64,000 nucleotides of DNA from Trema orientale. Lineage: Eukaryota > Streptophyta > Magnoliopsida > Rosales > Cannabaceae. A program made the translations under genes and the position numbers. Under the pieces are notes generated by a model, which did no database searches, was not told the DNA's origin, and worked only from the letters and a program-made list of their open reading frames with translations. The stretch spans positions 74,816 to 138,815 of the forward strand of contig JXTC01000300.1 in NCBI GenBank assembly GCA_002914845.1, in the 5' to 3' direction. Below are positions 46,570 through 59,589 of this stretch, in pieces (positions within the stretch are counted from its first letter, which is position 1; every line of letters starts with the position of its first letter).

Positions 46570-47805
46570 AGAAGTGCACACAGAATTTTAATATCCTGAT
46601 ACAATTTATTACCGCATATCAAAATTAAATTAACCTTGAAAGGTTGAACTTCAAAGAGGATGATATAGTAGTTTGATTCAAATTAAATACAATATTGAGT
46701 TTTGATTGTTGATAACTTGGGTAATCTATATAATAGTAACATGCAAGAGTGATGATGTTTGTCTAGGATCAGATGATCAATTGAACTTTTAATTAGTGGG
46801 CAAATATATTGACCTTACGGGAAAAAAAAAAATTAAACAATAGGCTTGAAAAATATAAATGATATCGTCGATCTTTCACTTCATTATTATCTTTTGACAT
46901 TTAATTGTCGTCCCCCCTATTTCATGTTTCTTTTACTACAAGTATATATACAGAACTCAACAAATCAATTAAATATCTACGGAGTTTAGGTGCCACTTGT
47001 AGTATGCTTAACTCCTCATTATTATTGTTTTTTGAATGGCAACCACTCATTATTATGCATATATTTTGTAAGCAGTAATATGNTTTTCGGGACAAAGAAT
47101 AAAAAAATTGTAGTAATATGTATTTTCACAATATTCCTTAACCCGCCCCACATGAGGAGGAAAAGAATAAAAATAATGACAACTTATTGGGTCTGCCACC
47201 TTCATTTTTTTCCCCTACCTCCCCTCTAAAGTGACCCTTTAAGATTTAAAATTTTAACATTTTCTGTCCTACCCTATTTAAATTATTCATTAGTTTCAAA
47301 ACTAATGAAAATCAAATAAAATTTGCTACTATCAATTACTAGTAATTTCATAAAACTCCACTTTTTATTTTATTTTATTTTGTTTTATTGTTAATCCTTG
47401 TCTCTTCCAATAAGCGAAAACTCACACCATAAATACTGATCGGGATGTTCCCTTGGCAAATAAAATCAAAGAGTAATTAATTAAAAGTAATGATGCTTTA
47501 TACAAATTAAGTAAAACAGCATAGACAAAACAGCGAACACTCTCCACGTACCAGGTAAATAAATAAGAATATATGAGTGGTTTAAATAACCTTCCCCACA
47601 TGATAAATAATTAGTAATTAAGCTGATGTACATGAGCGGTGTCAATAACCTTCTCTGGGCGATGAAAATTAGTGATATAAAAATATAAGTTATAATATGG
47701 ACGGTATGAGAATCCACGTATTGAAAAGATAAGTAACTGATAAATTCAACGGACCAATAGAAATACTATAGAAGATAAGGTACTTTAAAGTAATAAATAC
47801 AAGAA
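46570..47805. other. AT-rich intergenic DNA
   Basis: No gene or element ends are seen. One unresolved base (n) is present at 47083. 'gttcccttggcaaata' and nearby words may be old repeat. The frames at 46990-47229 and 47481-47717 look accidental. Confidence 0.5.
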
Positions 47806-48329
47806 GGGTAGCTCTATTGCCACATTTTTTTTTCTCTTTCCACTCTCTTTTTAGTTAATTATTTGTTTATAAAAATATCTTCTTATGAATTGATATGAAT
47901 ATTTCCATAATATAGCATTAAATAATTAAAATTTTTATCTCTTATCACACCCCCCAGTTATGTACATTAATCATATGATATTTTGCTTAATTTTTTTTTT
48001 TATAAAAAAAATCAAGATTTTATGTTTTTCTTTTAAAGTTTTTTCTTTTTTTTTTTCTTTTTTTTTTTGTGAACTAACATTTAANAAAAAAGATCATTAG
48101 TTTTTCTCAATTTATACTATTGTTAAAAGGAGAAAAAAAATTTAAAAAATAATTTATTGTAAACTATTAGGGGTGGAAAAGGAAATATTTAGAGAAATAT
48201 TTAACAAGAGGTATTTTTGTATATAACATAAATTTATAAAGTGTATGAAAATTTTTTTTTAAAATATTAGAAGGATGTGAGTAGAAGGGGGGTGAGGAGA
48301 GAAAAAAAAGGGTGACAATAGAGCTACCC
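47806..48329. mobile_element. Mutator-like MITE with perfect 9-bp target duplication
   Basis: 524 bp with inverted ends GGGTAGCTCTATTGCCAC and (reversed) GGGTAGCTCTATTGTCAC, continuing into T-rich 'tttctctttcc' or 'tttctctcctc'. Flanks are ATACAAGAA on both sides (47797-47805 and 48330-48338). A 9-bp duplication is the hallmark of Mutator-like elements. An unresolved base (n) lies at 48085. It carries no coding sequence. Confidence 0.9.
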
Positions 48330-48338
48330 ATACAAGAA

Positions 48339-49722
48339 AAGTAAACAATAGACTAGTAATAATGCTAGAAATGTCGAGTATTAGGTATTTTAGTGTTGGC
48401 ATTTTATGGCAACAGTGGAGTCAACAATGTAATTTGCGCTACTCCAAAGAGTTATTAGAATGAACAATCTTACATGTTATAATAGATTGTGTAAAAAATC
48501 TGCCTATTTAGATATGTATGTGTTATTGGTCTAGAAGTTTCTGGAGTTTGAGATTGGGTAGATTTTGAATTTTAAAATTCAAAAAATATGTGAAAAGATT
48601 GACACAAACTAAAGAGAATTTTCAAATAAAAAAAAACGGATAAAAAGATTGAAAACTTGGAAGTAAACTAAGGATTTATTTTATATTTATAAGATATATT
48701 TTAAATGGTTTTTAAAATATATCTTTTGACTTTTAAAATATGTTTTCAAAGTGATTTTATGGAATTAAATGTTTATTTAAAAACTTTTAAAAGGTTAAAT
48801 ACACATAAGAAAAATATCTTTTGTTATTTCTTTCCTGTATTTTTTTTTTTCAAAGAACTAAATTGAAAATGAGTTCCAATGACTCAAGAAAACAACCTGT
48901 GACTTATGTGGTTAAGAAATGATAAATTTTAGCATTTGAGCTAAAATATTAGAAATCGATTTTAGAGTTTTTTGGAATCAAGTGAACAAAGATATGTGAT
49001 AATGGAATTCTAGGAAAACTCTAATTAATTTTCCTTAAAAATACATTTCAAAAGAGAATCAATGGTTTAACAATTTTTCGAAACTGAATTCTGATTAATG
49101 TTTTAAAATTTCGAAAAAATTGGTCGTTAGAATGAAATTTTACAAGGAATAGCTGGGATTTACTGTGAAATGAACTGAATTATTTCTAAACTTGGAAACA
49201 AAATTTTCAAAAGGGTAAAATGAATTAAATAAAGATATTTAAGACCCTGAGACTGTTATGGTAGGTTTTTACCTTGTAATGCAATTTTCAAGAAAATCAT
49301 GTAGAAAACTGACATGAAAAATTTTTAGTTGTCTTTTTTATGAGATGGAAGATGTAAGAATAATAAACATAAGTTAGGATTAAATCAAGGGCTTTTTCAA
49401 AACTAACTAAGATTAACAGTTCATGGAAATGGGAAACCTAATTAGTTAAGAAGTTCTAAAAATTTGTTTATGGTACTATATTGTGAAAACAAGTATGATT
49501 GCGTGCACAGTAGATTGTCGTACAATATTTAGGGGAAGGACTTTTGAGCACATGAAAATAGTAAGTACAGTTGTTTATCTACGACATTATAGTATTGATC
49601 ATTGTCACTATTAATTTAGATTGTGTTGATAATTATGGTATGATATGTATAGAGAGTTCTACACAATTTCGTAAACATGCATATAGAATATTACCTGTAG
49701 AAAGCTTGTAGAAAGTGATGTT
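48339..49722. other. AT-rich DNA, probably decayed LTR material
   Basis: No gene is seen. The long run of sequence with moderate complexity and no frames is like the interior of an old gypsy LTR, but neither end could be located. Confidence 0.35.
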
Positions 49723-49838
49723 GAGGTACTGAATCGCTGTTATGTAAAGAGTATAATGCCTAAGTTACTGAATCGTTATTATGGATAAAATATGATGCCG
49801 AAGTTACTAGGTCGATAATCTAGTTAAAATACAATATC
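49723..49838 (+). repeat. 39-bp tandem repeat, three degenerate copies
   Basis: Copies start at 49723, 49761 and 49800 and share '(a/g)agttactgaatcg..at(t)atg....ata(t)gatgcc'. Similarity falls in the third copy. Confidence 0.7.
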
Positions 49839-49942
49839 AAAAGGTAATATTAATAAAATTGTAAGTGATACCTAGGAGCAAGGTCACTTGTTTGATAAAC
49901 ATTGATGAAATCTCTAGTGTGAGTAGTTTCACTGTGAACCAA

Positions 49943-50960
49943 TGTAATGCTCTAGATCCCCCATCAGATATTCTTTATGAAGATCATGGGTATTTAAGTG
50001 ATAACTCATGAGCCCAAAAGTACCTTTAAGATATATAGTATTTTTGGGTAAGGCACAGTGGCATTTTACTTGGTATCAAAGCCAATCTCATCCATACTTG
50101 TGTGAGCTTTAGAAGGCTGTTACGGGTTATAATCGTGGTAAATATGGATTCTACACAAAAGAATAATATGTGGACTTCAAAATATAGACCCCCTTAGCGA
50201 GAATACTAGGCTCTTAATTAGGAGAATTAATAACATCCTAAGTCCCACATTAGGTATATTCTAGGAAGATCATAGGTATTTAAGTGATGGTATATGAGTA
50301 CAAAAGTATTTTCAAGCTAACATATTTGGGTAGTGAGATCTAGTGATATTACATTTGATATTCAGAGCTAACCTATTTTGTTGGTATTGGAAGCCTGCCA
50401 CAGGTTATAATCGTAATAAATGTAGACCTCGCCCATAGGAATTATATATGGGCTTTAGAATATTGATCCCCTAGTAGGGATTCTAGACCTTTAATAAAGT
50501 GAGTTTGGAATGTCTTAAGTCCTATGTCGGGTATACTTTGAAAAAAATACCACTACAGTTTACCCAAAAGTGCTAACTTGAAGGTACTTTTGGGCTCATG
50601 AACGATCACTTAATTACCTATGAACTTCTAAGAGCATACCCAATATGAGACTTTGAGTGTTACAAACTCTCCCTATTAAAAACCTAGTGTCCTTGCTTAG
50701 CGGTTCATTCTAAAGCCCACATATAACCCCTATATATCAGTGGGGTCTATATTTACTACGATTACAACCCGTGGCAATATTCTAAGATTTACAATAGTAT
50801 GGATTGGGTCGGCTCTAATGCTAAATATGATATCACTGGGTCTCACCGAAAAGTACTACTTAAAGGTACTTTTGGGCTCATGAACTATCACTTAAATACC
50901 CATGATCTTTTCAAACTGAGCATATCCGATGTGGAACTTCTGCCATTACAAATATGCTGG
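49943..50960. mobile_element. Compound TRIM-like array: head-to-tail copies plus an inverted copy
   Basis: Short LTR-like units (~126 bp) start at about 49943, 50227 and 50506 with variants of 'tgtaacatcctaagtcccac' and include 'atcat(g/a)ggtatttaagtga' and 'gagcccaaaagtacctt'. Each of the first two is followed by a tRNA-Met-type primer-binding site (tggtatcaaagcc at 50071, tgatattcagagc at 50354) and a ~130-150-bp interior. From about 50535 the same unit, interior and a second unit recur in reverse (to ~50960), including 'ggctctaatgctaaata', the reversed binding site. TRIM elements have exactly this short-LTR, tiny-interior layout. No coding capacity. Confidence 0.78.
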
Positions 50961-51741
50961 CAATAAATGTTATATGCTGTTTGTATTGAATTACTGTACT
51001 TTGTGAGTTTTGCTTCATACTAGAGATTTTAGTCTGGTTTAATTTGATTAGCAGAGGACTAGTCCTATTTTGTGAATATTGTTTTGTATCAGATGTCAAG
51101 TCGTGATTGTTGAAATGTTTCATGGTTAAGTTCATGATAGCTAAGTTGTTGTATTTGTTTTCTGCCATACTAAGTTTAGTAGCTTATCAAGTATTGATGT
51201 ATTATAGGTAAGGGAAAGGAGAAGGCAAACTAGCTAGTAAGCAGACTAAGCTATAGCTGTGTAGTGTATATATGGCCAGGTCACATGGAATTTTCTAAAG
51301 AAAATATTTTTGGTTATAAATATGGTTTAAATTTTGTGTGTTTTATGAATAGTTTACTAATGTAAATTTTTTTGATTTGATGTTTTATATATAAAGTAAA
51401 GTTTTTGAGAATTCGTACTTTTGATTTCTTACAAGTAGTGTCTCTCTTTGCTATATTTATTATTAAACTTATATTTAAAAGTAGCACCAAAGGGGATGTT
51501 ATACTTACTGTCCCTGATTATGGTTTCTATTTAATGAGTGATGCAACCATCTTCAACAATTACCCATGGGGAACTTTGGTAAGGATGAGAAAAAATGTTC
51601 TACGAATGGAGTGATAAATCCAAGCATTGTATTTGTAAAGGACAGAAATAATGCACTATGATTTTTGTGGATTTCAAATATGCATTATAGGACTTTTCCT
51701 GCCTTTACTATGTTAGTATGCTAAGAGGGAGCACTATGGCT
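50961..51741. other. Intergenic DNA, no gene seen
   Basis: T-rich DNA. The frame 51405-51614 (69 residues) has a hydrophobic start but no recognisable homology. Confidence 0.45.
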
Positions 51742-53960
51742 TATAACACCCCCTAATTTAACTATATTGTTATATGTAGTCAAATTGTGAAGTATTATTC
51801 TTTCTTAAACCATATCTTTTAGTTTTATAAAAGGAGAACAAATTTGAACTTTCTAAAACCTTGAAACAAAAGAAACTGCATGACATTTCTTGTTGAAAGT
51901 GTCTTTACAAATTGTACAATCAAAAGAGATTTTCATCAGTGTATTTTGCCATTAGCAGTAGTATTTTCATCACACCCAAAATATCATAATATAAAAATAT
52001 CACCCATAGGTCAAGCTCGTCTATATCTATATGATCATGGCAATAAAAAGCAAGTCAGTTAACTAACTAGTCAACACCAAAATGTACTTCTTCATCTGTA
52101 TCACAAAACTAAAATGAGTCAAAACTCAGTATGTAAAAACTATGCATGCTTGTATATGCTTTAAAATCTCATCAAGTTCCCATTGTACACTTTCCTTTCT
52201 TAAATATTTAAGTCTATGCCTTTCCTTGAAAAATATTCATAGTTAGGTCCCTTAGCACATTGCTCCCGTAAGTCGATAGACCGTGATAATATTAGGCCGA
52301 AACTCTGGCCAAGAGTAAAAATAAGGTACGACCGTCGTGTGAAGTTTTTTGAAAATGCCTTCCCTCATCAAAAGGGCATCCCACACCACACTAATATTAT
52401 CTCACTTTAACGAGACACATGACAAGATCCACAAATCCCACTTCAATGGGAGAGTCTACATCAATAGACTTACCTATCTAGCTCTGACAGACTAGCAATT
52501 GCAATTAAAACTTATCTTATAAAATTGGTACAATAGTACTCACTTCTAAATACTCTGTAATGAAATTTTTAATTTACGTGTAAGACGTGCTATGTATATA
52601 CCATTTCATAACTTTCAAGAATAAGTAAGTTTCACATAATTACATCTTCCATATAGTTTTTGTGACGCAGTTGTAAGTCTTTACTTACCTTGTGTCTTGA
52701 ATAGAAATTGATAGTGAAAATGGTCAATATCCTTGAGAGACTAGTGTGCCAATCACCTATCATGAATTTCTTTTATTTAAGATGTACATTTTACTAAAAT
52801 GAATGCACTAAGATACTTGAACAAGACCAAAATCAGAACTATCACCAAATTATGAAACTTGATCATAAAATCACCCGAAAATATACAAATCATTTGAGGT
52901 ACTTAGCAGTCAATAACTAGCATTAAAAGCTATTCAAAAGTATCAAAATATGAATACTAGTTCATTAGTACAAAAATGATCTAAAATGGCATATAATTTT
53001 GTAAAAAACTAATCCATTTACTTCTAAATGATACCATTTGGTTTTAAAAATATTTAGACAGTACTTTTTCTATTTTTAGGACTTTCCCACATCTTTCAAA
53101 TCATAGTTTATGATCGACAATAAAAATTAACAAGCCAGTTCTCACATATACACATCAAAGAGGATCATTTAGAACAACCTAAGTGCACTTGAATTCCTTT
53201 CGATTTGGACAAAGTTTAAAACTACTTTTATATTTGTGTGTCATCATAACCAGTCACAAGTAAGTGTAATAAATAATAGGATTAATAAAATACAAATTTC
53301 AAGTTTAGGAAATCAGATTATAAATAGAGAATACTTAATCTACTACACATGAAAATACTTAAATCCATAAATAGCATACTTTGGAGCTTTAGGTCTAACT
53401 TTAATCCTCCACTTAAATTTTATATTTCCAGCAATATATAAGTTTTATAGGACTTTTATTCATTAAATAAAAGTTTTATTTTAAGGGCTGAAACAAAAGA
53501 AATTAACTACAAATTCAAAACGCCACATAAATCTCACCTTGACTAGTTTGAGTCTTTGCTGGAATTTTTGTCTTCTATCTCCACTAAACTGATTCTCAAG
53601 ACTTATAAATAGATTTTAGGACTCAAGAGGACCTAAAGAAACCATTATTTAAGTAGTATCAAGTGGATAATTGAAATAAGAAAACAAAATTTAAGAAGAA
53701 AAACTAGTAGAATTACCTTGACTAGTTTTGATCTATCTTACTTTTTAGAGCTCCAACTTGAGTTCTACCATTTAGAAACTCTTGGATATAACTAAGAGGA
53801 GTTGAGAGAAGTCTAGAAATGAGTTAGAGAGTTTCAGGTCGTGGCTGGAGAGAAAGAAAAAGAAAAAGACTAGATTTAGTCTAAAATTAACTAATGGCTA
53901 AGAAAAGACATAACTTAAATTTTGAGGGGTAGTTTCAGTATTTCACACCTAACTTTCTAT
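51742..53960 (+). repeat. LTR-like block (gypsy, Del/Tekay style)
   Basis: It begins TATAACACCCCCTAATT, a one-base variant of the TGTAACACCCC start seen in chromovirus LTRs. It includes 'cgatagaccgtgataatatt', 'ggccgaaactctgg' and 'acgaccg', words typical of such LTRs. 'aaactcagtatgtaa' is shared with the block at 19393-22409 (near 19776). The right end is undefined. Confidence 0.4.
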
Positions 53961-55773
53961 GTGCCTAACTTTAGAACACTCTTAGCTTACTCACCACATT
54001 ACTGGCCCTTCCTATACACTCTAGTATAGACCCAAATGGCAAGCTAGCTTGAAAGATAAAATCTAGTCATATTTTGACTTATGATCCCATATGACCAACT
54101 TTATTGTAATCTGGTGGTACCTAGCTCCATAACCAATTATTAAACATAAAAATAAGTGAATTAGACTCTAATTAATAATACAAACATAGTAGTAATACTG
54201 AATTATTAGACTGCACAAAAATGACATTATGCGACTAAGCTGAATCTAAGCTAGCTTAGTGCAATAAAACACAAATCAGTATCGTGAATGCCATCTCGTG
54301 CTTACTTGGGACCGATAAATAAAATGATATAAATGAATTTTAGATATTGAATTGAAGCTATCTGACATGTTAAACACACAGTAAATTCGGCTCCAAAAAG
54401 CATGAAAATTATGTTTTGCCAAAAAACTACTATTTGACCAAGTTATCAACAAACATGATCTTAATGCATATGTACATAGTATTGCTTTCATAAATATATT
54501 CTTTATTCTTTTAGTACACCGAACTCTTTCTCTCTGAGGGTACTGAACCTTTACACTGTATCGGGACACTTTGACAATCATAAGTATAATAATATATATG
54601 TAAAAGCGCATAACATAAGGAATGAGCCTGTTACTATGAAATTGGTATTAAAGAATTGTGGATGCCTAATATGCAATTGGAACATGTTTATTAGTGGCTT
54701 AATATATTTGTGAGAATCTTGGACACCACATGGCTAGTATCCCTAAATATTATGTTGGAGTGTGGTCATTGAGACAAAGATCTTGAACAGTATAGGAAGT
54801 GTTCATGAACCCTAATGTGCGTAATTAGTTATTTCCTATTTTTATTTAGTTATTGTCTATTTTAATTTGGTCATATCTTTTTTACTAAAGGCCAAAGGAT
54901 TTTTGACTATAGCTCCAAATTAGTTGGCCTCAAGTCAGAAATATTTTCCCCATACTTTGGAAGTATTTGACTAAAATTATAGAAAGTTTTTTACCATAAG
55001 TCCAAATATTTTTTTACCGTATGTCAAAAACTTTTTGACCTTACGTCATGAAGTTTCATTTCATGCACTCGATACATTGATTTCAGGTTATAGTGGAAGA
55101 AATTGAGCCAATATATGATCAATTGAATGAGCTATACAAGCAGATATTCTCAGTAAGAAGCTTGTTTTGAAAAGGGTGGCCAATGAAAAGGAAGCTGATA
55201 AAGAAGATGTGGTTGAACCTTGTTAGCTACCTTCTAAAAGGCTAGACGATGCACCTAGATGTTGATGCTTGAGCCTGTACATTTCGTGAGACCGTGATTA
55301 AGGAGCTGTAAAAAATTAGACAAAAGCTAACGTGTATACAATGTGATAGGGATGATAGTAGACAAATGTCTTACAAATTCTAAAAGATATAGAGTGCTTC
55401 ATTATTGGGCGTGAAAGCTTGGTTGATAGGTATGAGTTTGGAGCCTACATGGCAAGTAATGTTTAGCAGGAGGGGAGCTAAGGGAGATAACCAAGAATGA
55501 GATAGTGCATAAACATATTGTGAAAGGAGGTAAAGAACATGATGGTTAGCGGCATAAGCTAGAATAAGAGGAACATAATCAAGCTGAGGATAAGGTAAAT
55601 ATGAGCATTTTCACTAGATTGTGATTGAAGGTCAGGAAGTTCGTGAATCAAAGTCATAATTTTTTTACTGTCGAGTGTGAAATTGTATTTAATTTATATG
55701 CAATCATTTTTGACCTAGGTAAGAAAGATATTACTTTGAGCTAGACTTTATTGACTTGTCATCATAAATGTTT
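53961..55773. other. Intergenic DNA with a short degenerate tandem repeat
   Basis: No supported gene. At about 54985-55054 three imperfect ~24-bp units occur, of the form 'ttttttaccataagtc'. Around 55085-55210, after 'atttcag', a short frame reads 'VIVEEIEPIYDQLNELYKQI'; this could be an exon relic, but I recognise no family and stops follow quickly. Confidence 0.4.
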
Positions 55774-57600
55774 TGTCACGACCCGAACTCGGGCCAATGG
55801 TGAAAAAAAAATTCAAGTTTGAAATTAATAACAACTTGTAGAAGAAAACGACAATCCGGAAAAAACTCTATTTGAAATCCCTCATTAAATATAAATGCTA
55901 AAAGGTCAAAAGCTGAAAAAAAAAAAAAAAGAAGAAAAAAATTATTGTCCTTTTACAGTTTACAAAATGTCTTCATATTTACAAAATCATTTGTCATTAA
56001 TAAAACTCCCTCATACATAATAATCATGGCTAGATAACTACTGAAGAAGGTGGTGAGAAACAATAGGAGAATACGAACCCAAACAAATGGACAAGCTTGC
56101 GAAGAATGAATCTAACAACTCAACTAGCCAAATGAAGGTCTATCTCGATCTTGTAAACCTAGAAGAGGAAAAAATGAGAGGGGTGAGCATTCGCATGATT
56201 AGTAAAAATTCAATTACTTTTTTGGATGGATGTAATTTTTTAAACTTACATAGTTTGTACCGTTCCAAGATCTATTTATAAAACCAAGTTCAATAATCAA
56301 AAATTAGGTATAATCTACATAGTTAAAACAGATCCAAAATCTATATTATTATACATATTATAAGTCAACCATGAATATAAGTGAGCTCTTATCCTCCTAT
56401 TGAGGACCTGTAATACTCTTTACCAAATGTATTTAGCATCCTGATACTACTAGGAGGTGTATCAACAAAATTCCGTACAGGTTCCTAAGTCTCTCACCTA
56501 TCACTGTAACAATTTACCAACGATCTAAACTACTGTGAAGCAATAATGGAACTCAAGTACGTGATTCTATGCTATGTACAATATGTAACAGAGTTTTTAA
56601 TAACCATGCATTAGATATATCACAAAATCATGCTTTAAAACTCATTTGGAATTATTCCAGAATTTACTGAAAAATAGGCAGCATAATAGCTGTAATTTTT
56701 CAAAATCTCAAATTTAAAACCTACATAAAATCATAGTCTAATCCCAGAACAGCACAATATGCCTCAATATTCATAAGTTCATCGAATATCCATTCAAATT
56801 ATTTGAATCAAGGAAATCCACAATTTTCATAAATAAGTCATAATACATAATTTTAATAAAAAAAAGAGTATAAAAACTAGGTAATCTAACTCAAACCTTG
56901 CCGTGACCGCTATGCCAAGCTATCAACACACGTAGAATTCCTCGTGGATGGATTAGGCACTCAGGAAAAAAATAGGATTCAATTCGCTAACTTTAAGACG
57001 TTTCCAACAGAGCCTCAATTGATGAAATAGAATTCACGATTACATCCAGAATATTAACAATAGTTAGGATAGCTATATAACTCGACCAATTCGGACCTCG
57101 GTCGAAACACGGCCCTCGATATGCAAAATGAGACACAACCTAAGCCTGCCACCTTAGTTTGCATGCCGCTGTGAAACATAGCAAGGCTATATATCAAAAT
57201 TCGTTTCTTGATACCACTAAGCTCAATTTTGAAATCGAAACTTCTTTTTGATGTCTCGAACCTTAAATGGGCCTTATTACCAATTAGTTATGAAATATTA
57301 TTTTCTAGAAAGTATTTTCTAAAATACCAACTTTTCTTTTTGAAATATCTCACAAACCATATTTCAATCTCACCTATACCAACCACCTGATCTCATACCT
57401 TCAATCACACCGTCCCCACACAAAGTTTCACTACCATAATACAAACTTTCCAAAACTAACTACGGAAATACCATAATTTAATTACAAAAAGGGCGAAAAA
57501 TTTCAAAAGCTCAACGGAGACGACTCGAGCCGAATCGACTGATCTCTTACCCATTTCACTTGATCTCTCTCCTTTTTCCTTTTTCCTGAAGCTAAAACAT
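55774..57600 (+). repeat. LTR-like block beginning TGTCACGACCC (gypsy, Del/Tekay style)
   Basis: The start 'tgtcacgacccgaactcggg' is the type seen at the beginning of many plant chromovirus LTRs. Nearly 2 kb of gene-free DNA follows. No matching CA end or target duplication was found, so the right limit is arbitrary and the element may be truncated. The frame 56087-56281 is accidental. Confidence 0.4.
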
Positions 57601-59589
57601 TTCTATTAGACTTGAAAGAAAACTGAAAACACCGGTAGATATAGTAGCGACCATATTTGATTTTGATCTTTATTTGAATAGTTCGGATTTTATTTGTTCT
57701 GTTATTTATTTTGCTGTTGATTATGTGGGATTTGAATTATTCTTCTTGGTTTGGGAAGTCACTGGCTACGATCCGATTTGGTCTTGGGCCCTTTGGATAT
57801 AAGGTGCCGCGCAACAAAATTGTAACGGCAGAATTACCAATAAATAAAATTCCCGTTTGAAGTCTATTACATGTGTTTCTTCTTCCTGTCGTTTCACAGA
57901 GTGCTTGAAGGGTTGAACTTTCCCCCAAAAAAATTCTTTTAGTTATATTCAAACGAGTGATACCACATACGAATATTCGTTTCAATTTTTTGTTATTTTT
58001 ATTTTTTTATAAGGGAATTTTCAAAGTGTGTCTTGAACCATAGTACTGCCTATTACTTTACCACTAGCAAGACTAATTAACTTATGATTTTAATTTCTGT
58101 TTGAATCCATAATAGAAAGTAAATTTTTAGAACAATTTAATATATTGACATATTGATTTCTTCAAAAAAAAAAAAATCATAAAATAAAAATTTATAGCAA
58201 CTCAATTATTTTTCTAACTTTTAGTGTAATTTGGTCGTGTTAATTCCATTATAAACCAAACATAATTATCCTGATTTAGACATTGATTTCAAAAATTCTA
58301 TCAAATAAAATAATCAATTTTCTATTCCATTCCTATTCTTACTCTATTCCTATTATCATTGCCATTTTTTTTCTACTTTGCTTTGGAATCAAATGTCATC
58401 TTTAACTTAATTTGATTGTTTGATGTCAATTTTATCGAGTTCGATTTCTTGAAGCAAGGAGAAGATAGCTAAGAGGAAAGGGAGTGAATAGAAACGATAA
58501 TACTAACGGCCGGTGAAGACAAGGGCGGCGAAGCAAAGGATGGTCAAGGGAAAGTGTTAAAGAAAGGAGAGAAGAAAAATATAGAAGGAGGATTGGAGGA
58601 TGTTGAAAGTGAAGAGGAAGAAGGAGAGCAGATGGGAGGGGATAGAAACAAGATGATAAGGGTGACGATGCTCACGTAAAGGCGAACAAAAAAGAAAACC
58701 AAAAGTTCGTGAGATCAGTTAGAGCCAGAGTAAAGGAGAAAGAGAGAGACTTGTGAACATCAAGTATAAGATGGAAGTAGTATCGTCATGTAAAAGTTAT
58801 TGTAAAAACTCACGTTTGAAAAACAAGTAGCGGAAATTAGTATATAACAAAACTTTTTTGTTGGTTTTACTTTTACAAAACGGTTTTTTCTTTTGTATAT
58901 AATATGTCAAATTATTTTAGTATTACAAGAAAATTACCTCAGGGATGGTTTATAAATCAAAAGATCTTCGAATATATCCTCTACCCTTGGACATGCATGC
59001 TCAATGTGTGAAAACATCTTTTGTTGATGGAATGTGTGGATACTTTTTTTTCGCTCATGTATATAGAGAATTTCCTATCTGATAAACGTTCCAAAATTAA
59101 ATTCCACATTGAAGTTGCAAGTATCCTCGTCCTTGGACTATAGTGATCCAATTTTTATTTATATTTATTTATTTATTTTTAAGGAAATATAGTGATCCAA
59201 TTTTACATAGATGAATTTTTCAGTGGCGATGTTTGCTAAATGGTCAGCAAACAGGGGTATTTATATCCAAGGGTACCTATAAGATCCTCGTGATGAAAAA
59301 GGAGTTTATCCATAAATTTTATAAAAATTAATCTTCATTAACATGTCATATATTTAAAATTATTTAGGATGTTTATTCTCTAATAAATCTAAAGATACAT
59401 TCTTCTTTAACAAATCACAAACTGTTTCGGACTCAGACAGGGGTGAGTGGGGCAACTGCCCCCACTCAACTTTCCTAAATTTTAGTTTTACCCCAAAAAT
59501 TTAAATTAATTTTCCAAAAAAAGAAAACACCACATATGACCCACTCAATTTTTCTTCTATGTGCATTTATTTGTGCTTCTAATTTTATT
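57601..59589. other. Intergenic DNA, no gene seen
   Basis: The 82-residue minus-strand frame 57737-57985 has an ordinary composition but no known homologue and no neighbouring exons. 58440-58760 is purine-rich (gaagaggaag-type). The rest is AT-rich. Confidence 0.45.

Noticed and set aside
49943..50960. A Cassandra-type TRIM with an embedded 5S RNA
   Set aside because: The LTR starts and binding sites are TRIM-like, but I see no 5S promoter sequence inside the units.
55085..55210. A possible exon beginning VIVEEIEPIYDQ after an acceptor-like site
   Set aside because: Stops follow within a few dozen codons, no other exons are visible and I recognise no family.
57737..57985. An 82-residue minus-strand frame, briefly considered as an organellar insertion
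   Set aside because: I could not match it to any plastid or mitochondrial gene, and the surrounding DNA is ordinary AT-rich intergenic sequence.
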